From Asticcacaulis currens (lineage in GTDB: Bacteria > Pseudomonadota > Alphaproteobacteria > Caulobacterales > Caulobacteraceae), in contig NZ_JAQQKW010000010.1 in NCBI RefSeq assembly GCF_028550395.1, forward strand, positions 90,746 to 154,745: a DNA stretch of 64,000 nucleotides. Reading direction: 5' to 3'. Below the pieces are notes generated by a model that was not told the DNA's origin, did not search any database, and was given only the letters and a program-made list of their open reading frames with translations. Every line of letters begins with the position of its first letter. The stretch's first letter is position 1. Below are positions 35,125-44,600 of this stretch, in pieces. The translations under genes and the position numbers were made by a program.

Positions 35125-36633
35125 TCAGGCCCGCACAGCGGGGCAGTAGGATTGCAGGAAGGCGGCGTGTGTGGGCATACGCGCGGCCTCGGCGGCCATG
35201 GCGGCGCGCATCGACTCCAGACTGCGGACCACCGTGTCATACGGCAGATGGGCAATGACCGGATCGCAGGTTTGCGGCACGATGCCCTGCCCCAGGAAGA
35301 CGGCCACCCAGCTCGTGCGCGCAAACAGCTCCTCTTCGTACCGGAAGGTGCGGCCCGCCGTGCGGAACAGCTCGATCTTGTGCGTCAGGCTGTCGGGGAT
35401 GCTCATAGTGCGGCAATAGTCCCAGAAGGGCGTGTCGTCGCGTTCGGTCGCCTTGTAGTGCAGGATGATGAAGTCACGCACCTGCTCGAACTCGGTGCGC
35501 ATGTGGCGGTTATACTCGTCGCGCACCACCGCCGGCAGGGAGGCATCTGGGAACAGGGCGATGAAGCGGCTGATCCCCTCCTGAATCAGATAGATGGAGG
35601 TCGATTCCAGCGGCTCAAGGAAACCGGCGGACAGGCCGATCGCAATGCAGTTGTTTTTCCAGAAGGTGTGGCGGTGCCCGGCAGTGAAGCGAATCTGACG
35701 CGGGGTGCCCATCACCTCGCCGTCGAGATTGGCCAGCAATATCTCCGTCGCTTCACCATCGTCCATGAAGGCGCGGCTGTAGATATGGCCATTGCCGGTG
35801 CGCGACTGGGTGGGGATGCGCCACTGCCAGCCGGACGGACGGGCGGTCGAGCGCGTATAGGGCAGAAGCGGCCCGGCATGGGTGCAGGCGACGGCCTGCG
35901 CCGCATCGCAGGGCAGCCAGTGGCTCCAGTCGTGATAGCCGACACCCAGAGTCTTACCCAGCAACAGGGCGCTGAACCCCGTGCAGTCGAAGAACAGCTC
36001 ACCGGTGAGGGTCTGGCCGTTGTCGAGCGCGAGGGCCTCGATATCGCCGCTGTCGGGGTTCTGAACGACGCGCTCGACCTTGCCTTCGACGCGGCGCACC
36101 CCGCGCTGTTCGGCGTAGCTGCGCAGAAAGCGGGCATAGAGGGTGGCGTCGAAATGATAGGCGTAGCGGATGTGGGCGCGCGGGGAATTCTGCCCCGCGG
36201 GGGGCAGGTCGAAGCGCGCCTGACGCGCGGCGACGGCGCTCATGCTGTAGTCGTCGATCGGGTGGGTATGGCCCCCCTGCCGCGCCCGCAGCCAGTACTG
36301 GTGGAAGTCAAAGCCGTTCATATCGACGCCGTGGGTGCCGAAGGGGTGGATATAGGCCTGCCCCTTGCGCCCCCAATCGACAAATTCGATCCCCAGCTTG
36401 AAGGTCGCATGGGTCGCCTTCATGAACGCGTCTTCGCTAATCCCCAGCATCCGGTTGAAGTTGATGATGTCGGGTATGGTGGCTTCGCCGACGCCGATGG
36501 TGCCGATCTGATCGGATTCGACCAGAACGACCGAGACTTTCTGCGAATCGACCAGACTGGACAGGGCCGCCGCCGTCATCCACCCGGCGGACCCGCCACC
36601 CAGAATCACGATCTCCTTGAGGTACGAGGTCAC
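35125..36633 (-). CDS. Flavin-dependent tryptophan-halogenase-like protein 2
   Basis: A 502-residue member of the same family. FAD motif VILGGGSAGWMTAAA, GEATIP motif IGTIGVGEATIPDIINFN, catalytic Lys K79 in ATFKLGIEFVDWG, halogenase motif GWQWRIPTQSRTGNGHIY and GFLEPLESTSIYLIQ are all present, so it should be active. It starts with GTG overlapping the stop of the degenerate copy (GTGA), and its stop lies 23 bases before halogenase 1. Its sequence is close to copy 1 in the C-terminal half (RDFIILHYKATERDDTPFW occurs in both), suggesting tandem duplication. Confidence 0.9.
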   Translation of the reverse strand: MTSYLKEIVILGGGSAGWMTAAALSSLVDSQKVSVVLVESDQIGTIGVGEATIPDIINFNRMLGISEDAFMKATHATFKLGIEFVDWGRKGQAYIHPFGTHGVDMNGFDFHQYWLRARQGGHTHPIDDYSMSAVAARQARFDLPPAGQNSPRAHIRYAYHFDATLYARFLRSYAEQRGVRRVEGKVERVVQNPDSGDIEALALDNGQTLTGELFFDCTGFSALLLGKTLGVGYHDWSHWLPCDAAQAVACTHAGPLLPYTRSTARPSGWQWRIPTQSRTGNGHIYSRAFMDDGEATEILLANLDGEVMGTPRQIRFTAGHRHTFWKNNCIAIGLSAGFLEPLESTSIYLIQEGISRFIALFPDASLPAVVRDEYNRHMRTEFEQVRDFIILHYKATERDDTPFWDYCRTMSIPDSLTHKIELFRTAGRTFRYEEELFARTSWVAVFLGQGIVPQTCDPVIAHLPYDTVVRSLESMRAAMAAEAARMPTHAAFLQSYCPAVRA

Positions 36634-38084
36634 GCGGTTTGTCCCTGTTGTTGACGCAGATAGCCGGTCAGGCCGTCCAGATACTGATGGTGGGGCGGTA
36701 AGGCGCGGGCCACACCGTCGATGTCGCGGCGCTGAGCGGCCAGATAGGCCTCGACGCGGGCCGGATCGGCGCGGTCGGCGGTGCGGTCATAGCGGGCGGG
36801 CCGGCGGCCCATGCCATAGTGCAGGATCAGCCAGTCTTCGCGGCTGAAGGGTTCGAGGTCGAAGGCGACGGGCAGGCCCCGACTTTCGAACTGCTCGATC
36901 TTGAGGCGAAGCCGCGCATCCTCGGGCTCCGCCGTCGCGGCCTGCCAGTAGGCCGAGCCGTCCAGCGGCGCGGCGGTGAACAGGGCGCGCATAAAGAGGC
37001 CGGCGTGGGCGTAGTCGACCTCGGCCTGACGATTGAACTCCCGGCGCTCGACCGACAGGTCCGCTGTCACGGGCAACAGGGCCAGCAGCCGCTCGATATC
37101 CCGCTGCAACAGGATCATCGGGGCGGGCGTCAGAGGTTCCGCGACGCAGGCCGCCTGACCGATACCGACGCAATTGCCCGCCCAGGCGGCACGACGCTGC
37201 CCCACGGTGAGCGTGGCCGTGCGCGCCGAAGCGTCTGCGGGCGTGGCGCTGTCGGCCTCGCTAACGGTCAGGGTCAGCAGAGCGGCGCGCAGCGGGGTCT
37301 GGGCCTGCCAGCCCTCAGGCATCCCGGTCACCACCGTCACCCCACCGCCCGCCGGCGGCGCGTCGGATCGCACCTGCCGCGCCGTCAGCCGCCTATGCCC
37401 CAGGGTTTCGGGGACGAGGCGTGACAACAGGGCGGCGTGCGGCCCGCTGGCGTCGATCCATACATCCGCCGTCAGACTCTGACCGTCACTCAGGTGCACG
37501 GCGCGGATATGGCCGTCTGCGGCCTCCACGGCGGCGATGGCGGCCTCAATCCGTCGCACCCCGGCGCTCAGGGCCGCACGCTCAAAACGCCGACCGTAAT
37601 CGGCCGCTTCGAAGTGATAGCCATACTCCGCGCGCGACAGGGGGTGGTTACGGTCTTCGGGCGGATGGGCGAAGACGCCGCGCCGCGCCGCCAGCGCCGA
37701 AACCAGATAGGGTTCGAGCGCGCCCTGCCCCTGCTGCGTCAGATAGTGATGAAACGGCACGCCCTCCAGCACCGGCAACGGCTGATGAAAGGCCTGCACC
37801 CAGTCGAGCCCTTGCGCCCCCCAGTGGCGGTAGTGCGTGCCGAAGGACAGGGCCGTCTGGCTGTGCAGGATCAGGTCCGGCTCTGCCACCCGGCACGCCA
37901 GATTGAAGCGGTAGGCATCGGGCGGGGCCAGATGGCCGTAAAACAGGTCCGTGTCGGGGTCTTTGCCCTCACTCAGCCAGCTTATCGTCAGGGTCGGACA
38001 GGCATAGGCCCCCAGCGCCGCCGCCGTCATCTGACCGGCCAGTCCGCCGCCACAGACCACCACATGCAGGTTTGCAGTCGTCAT
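36630..38084 (-). CDS. Degenerate halogenase-like flavoprotein 3 (catalytic motifs lost)
   Basis: A 484-residue protein with the halogenase fold and an intact FAD motif (VVCGGGLAGQMTAAAL) but with every catalytic signature altered. The GEATIP segment is replaced by GHLAPPDAYRF. The catalytic Lys position is S80 (ALSFGTHYRHWG). WxWxIP reads GWQAQTPLRAA and EPLEST reads EPLTPAP. The reading frame is intact over its whole length and both ends overlap or abut the neighbours, so it is a maintained gene, not a decaying one. It may be an FAD-binding partner or a diverged monooxygenase. The ATG at 38084 lies 4 bases after the stop of copy 4. Confidence 0.8.
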   Translation of the reverse strand: MTTANLHVVVCGGGLAGQMTAAALGAYACPTLTISWLSEGKDPDTDLFYGHLAPPDAYRFNLACRVAEPDLILHSQTALSFGTHYRHWGAQGLDWVQAFHQPLPVLEGVPFHHYLTQQGQGALEPYLVSALAARRGVFAHPPEDRNHPLSRAEYGYHFEAADYGRRFERAALSAGVRRIEAAIAAVEAADGHIRAVHLSDGQSLTADVWIDASGPHAALLSRLVPETLGHRRLTARQVRSDAPPAGGGVTVVTGMPEGWQAQTPLRAALLTLTVSEADSATPADASARTATLTVGQRRAAWAGNCVGIGQAACVAEPLTPAPMILLQRDIERLLALLPVTADLSVERREFNRQAEVDYAHAGLFMRALFTAAPLDGSAYWQAATAEPEDARLRLKIEQFESRGLPVAFDLEPFSREDWLILHYGMGRRPARYDRTADRADPARVEAYLAAQRRDIDGVARALPPHHQYLDGLTGYLRQQQGQTA

Positions 38085-38088
38085 GGTC

Positions 38089-39630
38089 TTACGCGCCTTT
38101 CGCCAGAAGCGGGACGGTGTCGGAGGCCGCACCCATCTTGCGGATATAGGCCCCATGATCCGGTGTGGCCGTCGCAGCCGCCGACACGCGCTGTTTCAGG
38201 GCGTCCCCCGCGCGACGCACCTCGTCCGACGACAGGCGATCGACGCGCGGATCGTAATGGCGCGGGATCAGGTTTTGCCCCAGCATCACCGCCACCCAGC
38301 TCGGCGGCAGGAAGACGCCGAACTCATAGCGAATGAGGTGGCCGCGCGTCAGCCAGGCCTGAATCTTTTCCTCCAGACTGTCGGGCAAGGTCATGTTGCG
38401 GAAATACCGCCACATCTCCGTATCGTCGCGCTGCGTCGCCACGTAGTGCAGCAGCAGGAAGTCGCGCACCCGCTCGAAATTGACGCCCATGCGGCGGTTG
38501 TATTCGTCGATGTCCGATTGCCGGAAATGCTTGTCCGGGAAGATTTGCAGAAGCTCGGTAATGCCTTCCTGAATCAGGTGGATCGAGGTCGATTCCAACG
38601 GCTCCAGAAAGCCGGCGGCCAGACCAATGGCCACGACATTGCGGTTCCAGAACTGGCGGCGACGGCCCGTGGTGAAATAGAGCTGACGCGGATCGGCCAG
38701 GGTGGGCGCGTCGAGATTACCCAGCAGACGCGCATGGGCGGCCTCATCGCTGATGAAGCTGCTGCAATAGACGTGACCATTGCCGGTGCGGTGTTGCAAC
38801 GGGATGCGCCACTGCCAGCCGGCTTCCAGTGCGGTGGCGCGGGTGAAGGGCGTCAGGCCGCCGCGGGATTCCGTAGGCACCGCGACGGCGCGATTGCACG
38901 GCAGCCACTGGCTCCAGTCGTCATAGCCGGTCTTCAGCGCCTGCTCGATCAACAGGCCCCGAAACCCCGAACAATCGACAAACAGGTCGGCCGCGATCAC
39001 CGCACCATTATCGAGTTTCAGCGCGGCGACATGGCCATTGTCAGGGTTCAACTGGCAATCGACGACCTTGCCTTCGTGGCGGATCACGCCGTGCCCTTCG
39101 GCGAAGCGACGCAGGAACGCCGCATAGCGACCGGCGTCAAACTGATAGGCATAGCCGAAGGTGGATTCGATCTGGGCCGGGTCGCTGGCGGGATGGCGAA
39201 AGCGATTGGCTTCGGCGATAGCGATGGGATAGGCATAGGTATCAAGGCGGCCCGCTTCGCCCATCTGTTTGAGGCGCAGCCAGTACTGATAGAAGGGGAT
39301 GCCGTCGATCGGCGTGCCGTAGTCGCCGAAGGGGTGGATATAGCGGTCGCCGATACGCCCCCAGTTGCAGAATTCGATCCCCAGCTTGAAGGTCGCTTCC
39401 GTGGCCTTCATGAAGGTCACTTCGTCTATATTGAGCGCCGCGTTGAAACTGCGGATATGCGGCAGGGTGGCCTCACCAACCCCGACCGTGCCGATCTCTT
39501 CGGACTCGATCAGGGTCACGGACACCGGCAGGCCCTGTAGCTTGTGCGCCAGAGCCGACGCCGCCATCCAGCCCGCCGTCCCTCCGCCAAGGATACAGAC
39601 GCTTTTGATCGCTTCCGGGTTTTCACGCAT
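38089..39630 (-). CDS. Flavin-dependent tryptophan-halogenase-like protein 4
   Basis: A 513-residue halogenase-like protein. FAD motif CILGGGTAGWMAAS, IGTVGVGEATLPHIRSFN, catalytic Lys K82 in ATFKLGIEFCNWG, halogenase motif GWQWRIPLQHRTGNGHVY and GFLEPLESTSIHLIQ are intact. I start at the ATG at 39630, with AGGA 8 bases upstream; the longer frame to 39708 has no site. It is the first halogenase of the operon, 81 bases after the DUF6445 gene. The C-terminal tail (about 30 residues past the core) differs from copies 1 and 2. Confidence 0.9.
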   Translation of the reverse strand: MRENPEAIKSVCILGGGTAGWMAASALAHKLQGLPVSVTLIESEEIGTVGVGEATLPHIRSFNAALNIDEVTFMKATEATFKLGIEFCNWGRIGDRYIHPFGDYGTPIDGIPFYQYWLRLKQMGEAGRLDTYAYPIAIAEANRFRHPASDPAQIESTFGYAYQFDAGRYAAFLRRFAEGHGVIRHEGKVVDCQLNPDNGHVAALKLDNGAVIAADLFVDCSGFRGLLIEQALKTGYDDWSQWLPCNRAVAVPTESRGGLTPFTRATALEAGWQWRIPLQHRTGNGHVYCSSFISDEAAHARLLGNLDAPTLADPRQLYFTTGRRRQFWNRNVVAIGLAAGFLEPLESTSIHLIQEGITELLQIFPDKHFRQSDIDEYNRRMGVNFERVRDFLLLHYVATQRDDTEMWRYFRNMTLPDSLEEKIQAWLTRGHLIRYEFGVFLPPSWVAVMLGQNLIPRHYDPRVDRLSSDEVRRAGDALKQRVSAAATATPDHGAYIRKMGAASDTVPLLAKGA

Positions 39631-39711
39631 CGCAGGGTCCTGTGGAGGCTGAGAGATCAGGGGGTTTCCGGGTCTGAAAAACGATTGGTACGTGTGCAGT
39701 GGCCGCACGAG

Positions 39712-40401
39712 CTATGTGTCATTGAGCCGCACGAAAATATTACCGGTCAGACGCCCGGTGCGCGGATCGTCGCTGAAGGCGAAATCCGGCGGGATATAGC
39801 CGGAGTGCAGCAGCGCCCCCTGATAAATAACGAGGCGGTTGAAGCGGCCTTCGACGTGGAAAATCTTTTCGTACCGGTCATTGGTCTCGGCGGTGAAGCC
39901 GGACGACACGCCCAGCCGCTCATCTTCATCGCGCATGGCCTGACGCAAACGCGGCGCGCTCTCGGCATCGACGCGCTCTATGCCGCTGGCGATATGGCGA
40001 TAAAAGGCCGTGCCGGTATCAGGCAGATGATGCAGATGATGCAGCACCGCCACCATACGCGGATCGGCCCAGTCGAAATGCGGCAGGCGCTGAACGGGAC
40101 TCAGGGCGTCAGGCGGCGTGGTGACCATCGAAAAACTGGCTTCGACTATGCCAAAACCGCTGACGCCAAAGGCCTGACCGATGACGGGCGCCACCTTCTG
40201 CAGCACGCCCATCACGTAGGGCGAGGCAGGATCTTCGGGGCCGATCTGACGCCGCCGGCCCGGATAGGCGGTCTGACCTTCGGGCGGAAAGGGCGTGGAC
40301 GCCGCCGCCATATCGACAACGCGCGACGCTTCATTGAGAAAGTCGTCGATAACGACCACCCGCGCCCCGGACTGCCCGATATGCTGCACACTTACGTCCA
40401 T
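39712..40401 (-). CDS. DUF6445 family protein, probable 2OG-Fe(II) oxygenase fold
   Basis: A 229-residue protein resembling DUF6445, which is repeatedly found beside tryptophan-halogenase genes. A possible iron site is HFDW (HxD), with a distal His in GALLHSGYIPPD and an Arg in GRLTGNIFVRLND, the order seen in 2-oxoglutarate/Fe(II) oxygenases. That reading is inference from spacing, not a demonstrated activity. The ATG at 40401 has GGGAGG about 10 bases upstream. It is the first gene of the operon running to 33590. Confidence 0.7.
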   Translation of the reverse strand: MDVSVQHIGQSGARVVVIDDFLNEASRVVDMAAASTPFPPEGQTAYPGRRRQIGPEDPASPYVMGVLQKVAPVIGQAFGVSGFGIVEASFSMVTTPPDALSPVQRLPHFDWADPRMVAVLHHLHHLPDTGTAFYRHIASGIERVDAESAPRLRQAMRDEDERLGVSSGFTAETNDRYEKIFHVEGRFNRLVIYQGALLHSGYIPPDFAFSDDPRTGRLTGNIFVRLNDT

Positions 40402-40497
40402 GCCTACTCTACCTCCCGAAGACGCTCAGGCCCGGCGGCAAACAGAGAAACCTGCTTTTCGCCCTCCGGATACGCGTGACCCGCACGCCCGAACGTC

Positions 40498-40539
40498 TTT
40501 CTTTTTAAAGAAACATATTCGCGGAATACAGGATTTCAA
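40498..40539 (-). promoter_or_regulatory. Candidate promoter and operator of the DUF6445-halogenase operon
   Basis: On the minus strand, TTGAAA (40534-40539) and TATGTT (40512-40517) are 16 bases apart, a reasonable sigma70-like pair. Directly downstream, at the expected start site, lies a perfect 16-bp palindrome TTTCTTT-TT-AAAGAAA (40498-40513), well placed for a repressor. Confidence 0.45.
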
Positions 40540-40570
40540 CAGGTCATTTGTCGAAACGGCGCAAATATAC

Positions 40571-40603
40571 AAAAAAAGCGCCGCGCTTGTGGGAGCGCGG
40601 CGC
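40571..40603 (-). terminator. Strong rho-independent terminator
   Basis: A perfect 10-bp GC-rich stem (40578-40587 with 40594-40603), 6-base loop, and seven T on the minus strand (40577-40571). It ends the candidate sRNA and would also stop read-through from the CC0125-type gene. Confidence 0.92.
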
Positions 40604-40647
40604 AGTATGAAAGAGCGGCATGTCAATTTGGGAGGCAAATTGCTGCC
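40571..40647 (-). ncRNA. Candidate trans-acting sRNA with CCUCC (anti-Shine-Dalgarno) loop
   Basis: Reading the minus strand, a promoter-like pair TTGAAA-N17-TATGTA (40677-40682, 40654-40659) predicts a start near 40647. The 5' part folds into a perfect 7-bp hairpin, CAATTTG/CAAATTG (40624-40630 with 40636-40642), whose 5-base loop is exactly CCUCC. After a short linker comes a terminator: GCGCCGCGCT/AGCGCGGCGC with a 6-base loop and then seven U (40571-40577). Length about 77 bases. The layout matches alphaproteobacterial sRNAs that use anti-Shine-Dalgarno loops. No family is asserted. Confidence 0.6.
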
Positions 40648-40846
40648 AATAATTACATAACAAGCACCGTAAATATTTTCAATGTTAAACGCGTTACTTT
40701 TATAATATTTTAAATCGAACGCACGCGCAGGATAAACACTGAAATCAGATGGCAGATATCACCGGCTTGGCCTTTCAAGTCCAAGGCAAGGTGGCGCGCA
40801 TCGCTTCAAGTCAAAGCCCGCTTGCGCCTCAAGACAAGCCGAGCCA

Positions 40847-41452
40847 TTACTTGACCGAGGCGCGGATTTCTTCGGCCGTCTTCTTGGCTTCGAAGATTTC
40901 CGGTTGCTTGGTCGCCCCGGGGAAGCTGGCCTGATCGCCGCTGCCGACCTGAATCAGCAGAACGGCCTGAGAGACCTTTCTCGGTTTCCAGCGTTCCAGC
41001 ACCGCCGGCGGCACATCGCCCCCGCCGAAGCCGCCCGTGGACGGGCCCATCGGAATACTGCTGTCACTCCCCGCGCTCTGGTTTGATCCCGCGCCGCTGC
41101 TGGCGGTCACATTGCCGATAAAGGCCCCCGTGCGCGACGCCACGTCTTCAGCGCTGCCGACTTCGATTTCCTTCACCGAGGTCGTCAGAACGGCAAACCA
41201 CTCATGGCCCGCCTCAGTGGTAAACTCAGCCGCCCGCAACAGGGCATAATTCGCCACCACATCGGCCTTCATCCGCGCATCCCCCGTATAGGTGATGACG
41301 TAGCGGTTTTCTTCGACCTTGGTATTGGTATAGCCCAGACCGCCATTGGGTCCGGCCGCCTTGTAAACCGGCGGTTTGGCCGCCACCACACCGGGCACGA
41401 CAGCCACCGTGCCCAGGGCGAGGACAACAGCCAGTTTGGCCAGTAGTTTCAT
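40847..41452 (-). CDS. CC0125/CC1285-type secreted protein of unknown function
   Basis: A 201-residue exported protein. Signal peptide MKLLAKLAVVLALGTVAVV, cut near VVAAKP; no lipobox Cys, although relatives are often called lipoproteins. The core GPNGGLGYTNTKVEENRYVI, then YALLRAAEFTTEAGHEWFAV, resembles the CC0125/CC1285 family of Caulobacterales. A Gly/Ser-rich insert (around residues 115-145) follows. The ATG at 41452 has AGGGAG upstream. It is next to, and co-oriented with, the large TonB receptor, 199 bases away. Function unknown. Confidence 0.75.
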   Translation of the reverse strand: MKLLAKLAVVLALGTVAVVPGVVAAKPPVYKAAGPNGGLGYTNTKVEENRYVITYTGDARMKADVVANYALLRAAEFTTEAGHEWFAVLTTSVKEIEVGSAEDVASRTGAFIGNVTASSGAGSNQSAGSDSSIPMGPSTGGFGGGDVPPAVLERWKPRKVSQAVLLIQVGSGDQASFPGATKQPEIFEAKKTAEEIRASVK

Positions 41453-41596
41453 GAGAAGCTCCCTTTCGCTCTGAGCGATGTGCGGCGTGGACATACGGAC
41501 GAACTGAAAACGGTTCGCCACCCTATGGGGGCTGATATGGGCACGCACTGCACCGTCATGATCCATACGGTTGCATCCCCTTACGCCCTGCCCGAA

Positions 41597-41623
41597 CAAG
41601 GGGCGGAGACACTCCGCCCCTTG
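41597..41623 (-). terminator. Terminator hairpin of the large TonB receptor gene
   Basis: A perfect 12-bp stem CAAGGGGCGGAG/CTCCGCCCCTTG (41597-41608 with 41612-41623) with a 3-base loop, 28 bases after the stop. Only two T follow on the minus strand, so efficiency is uncertain. Confidence 0.65.
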
Positions 41624-41651
41624 CCCGTATCGGGGTTTCGGGCTGCGACCC

Positions 41652-44600
41652 TTAGTACTGGTAACGCAGGCTCAGAACGAAGCGACGGTCGTTCAGGAAG
41701 CTGAAGCGATCGACGCGGTCCCCGTTCTTGTTAACCTGTGCTTCCGCCTTGTTCTTGGTATCGAGCAGGTTGGAGGCGTTCAGGCTGACCTGGAACTGAC
41801 GGTTGACATTGTACTTGATCGAACCGTCAAGGAAACCGACATCCGAATTATAGATGGGGTCGCCGGTGATGTAGTCACGATAGGAGGTCAGGTTTTCCGA
41901 ACGCCAGTTGTAAGCCAGACGGCCTTCCCACTTGCTGTCCTGATAGATACCGACCACGTTGAAGATGTACTTGGACTGACCCAGCAGATCATCGACGCCG
42001 AAGCGATAGATGGTGCCAAAGTCATCCGGCACACCATCGCCGTTGGCGTCGATATAGGCCGGCGGCGGGGTGGCACTGGAGTCGATATAGGTGAAGTTGG
42101 TCTGCAGACCGAGGTGCGACATCCAGCCCGGCAGGAAGTCATAGAACTGCTGATAGGCCAGTTCGATCCCTTGCAGCTTGGCCTGGTCAGCATTGACCGG
42201 ACCACCGTAAACGACGTTCACCGTCTTGCCGTCCAGCTTGATGGAGCCGAGGGTGTAGTCACCGCCCTGAATGATATTCTTCAGGTCCTTTTTGAAGACG
42301 GCTGCGGAGACCGTACCGCCCTGGAAGTACCATTCGAAGGACAGGTCATAGTTGATCGCGGTCGTCGGCTTCAGGAGCGGGTTACCCCCCGTGACCCGGA
42401 TCTGGTCAAGTGTGATGTTTTGCGCCCCGCGGTCCACGCGATACAGCGGGTCGGTCGTGTCCGTGATGGTCGGGAACGCGACACGCGTTGTCACCGCACT
42501 CGTCTGTTGAGCCGCACGCATGTCCTGAACGTTCGGACGGCTCAGATTCTTGCTGGCGCCGAAGCGGATCAGCATGTCCCTGTTCAGGTTCCACTTCATG
42601 TTGAAGGACGGCAGCCAGTAAGCGTCATCCTTTACCGACACCGTGCGGGCTTCAGACTTGCCGATCTGACCTGCCGGACAAGCCGCGAAGTAGGCCGGTG
42701 TCGCCGTAGCCGGCAGACCGGGACACAGATAGCGAGTCGTTTCGGGCAGGAAGTCCTGAACCGAGTCACGCGATTCAGCGTCGGCTGTGCGAGGAGCCGC
42801 CGTGGTTGAGGCGGTTTGCGCATCGGCGTCAATCGAGCGATAGGCCATGAAGCCGCTCGAATCGAGGTTCGTGGTCGTGTAGCGGACGCCAAAGTTACCA
42901 TCAACCGACATGCCGTTGTCGAACTCCTTACCGAAGTTCAGCATCAGGTAGGCATTGTTCGTGGTTTCCACGATGTCCGAAACGCGCGCCGGATCGTAGT
43001 TTGGCTTGCCATCGGCGCCGAGCTGGGTGCGCCAGCCCGACTTGCGGCTGCCATCGGCATTGACGAAGGTCGGCTCGTTATAGACGTAGTTGCGCATGGC
43101 AACCGGGTCGAGCAGCAGGTCGGAGCGAATAACCAAGAACTGGGTGTTCGGTCCTTGCAGAACGCCGCCCCGATAGAAGTCGCTGAAATCCTTCTGATCA
43201 TAGGCGGGCGTCTTTTGCGACGAGAAGACGCCGAGGCCAGTGCCCTCCCACGCCGGAGCGATACTGCCCCAGTTGACATCCATTTCCTTGTTGGTTTGCG
43301 AACGTTCCGAGTGACGGACGCCGAACTTCACCGACTTGAACCACGAATCGGCTTCGAAGTCGTACTGTACGTCTGCGCGCACGGCGGTCAGCTCACCGTC
43401 ACCGTCGCGGTGACCTTCACCGGCATAGAGCCAGAAGGCGGCGTTCGGGTCGTTCATACCTTTCTGGAAGCCGGGCATGATGCGATAGACCGAATTGCCA
43501 CTGCCGTCCGTACCGACAACGGTATTGCCCGCAATCTGGCCCGCATTGATCTTGGTGCGCGGATCGGCCGTCAGAGTCACTTGCGGATTGTCGAGGCCCG
43601 GCACAATGAAGGCGTTGGCATAGGTTTGCGAACCACCCCACATTTCATTGGAGGTGGCGCTGGCCGTCGTCTTGTGCGCGTCGATTTCGACATACAGACG
43701 ATCAGACGGACGCCACTTGAAGTTCAGGCTGATATCGTCCGTCGTGGTGCGCTCGGTCTTGCCGATCCCCAGAACGGCGACACCCAGACCATAGGCACCG
43801 GTCCAGCTGTCAAAATCGTTGGTGACCAGCCCCGAAGTCATAAGGCCGCCATTGATCGGGAACTGGGTTTCGCAATAGTCCACAGGACGGGTTGCACTGG
43901 CCGCCGGCACGTTACAGCGATTCAGACCCGACAGAGTCGTATTATCGAAGGTGGCGTTGGTGACCGAATAGCGCTGGTTATTGCCGCCATCCGGGAAGGA
44001 TTCCAGCGTATATTCCAGGCCCTGGCTCTCATTGATGACCCGGATGTACTTACCGGTCAGGCGCATGGTGTCGTTTTTCCACTGCGCCGCCAGGTAGGTG
44101 CTCGAGCGATCACGCTCGACCTCGTTGGTACGCATCTGGAAGCCGAGAATGGCCCCGACGGTCTTGCCCGGCACGATGGTGGTGACGCTGGCCGGTTCGT
44201 TCGATTCCAGCACGTTACCGGTATTCGGGCCGCGCGGGATCGGCGCCGGCTGCTGCCAGCCGTGGATCATCGACTTCAGGTTCGAGGTCGAATACGACCC
44301 CATCAGGCCGAATTCACCATTCGACGTCTGCCAGCGGTTGCTGACCACGGCATTGTAGGAGGGCGACCACTTCTTGGCGAGATCGCCATAGTTGAAGTCC
44401 GCCGAAACCGAAGCAAAATAGCCCTTACGGTCAAAGGGTTCCAGCGTGCGCAGATTGATCGTGCCGCCGATGCCGCCTTCGATCAGGTCCGCCGAAGAGT
44501 TCTTGAACACATCGACCGCGCCGACGAGCTGCGGCGGGATGCTGGACCAGTCGAGCGCGCGGCCCCCATTGGCCGAGAAGGCATCACGACCGTTAAACTC

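Noticed and set aside
40700..40846. Short repeats TTCAAGTCCAAG/TTCAAGTCAAAG near 40775-40820
   Set aside because: Two imperfect 12-base copies and one weaker one, with no array or regular spacing. Too little to call a repeat element.
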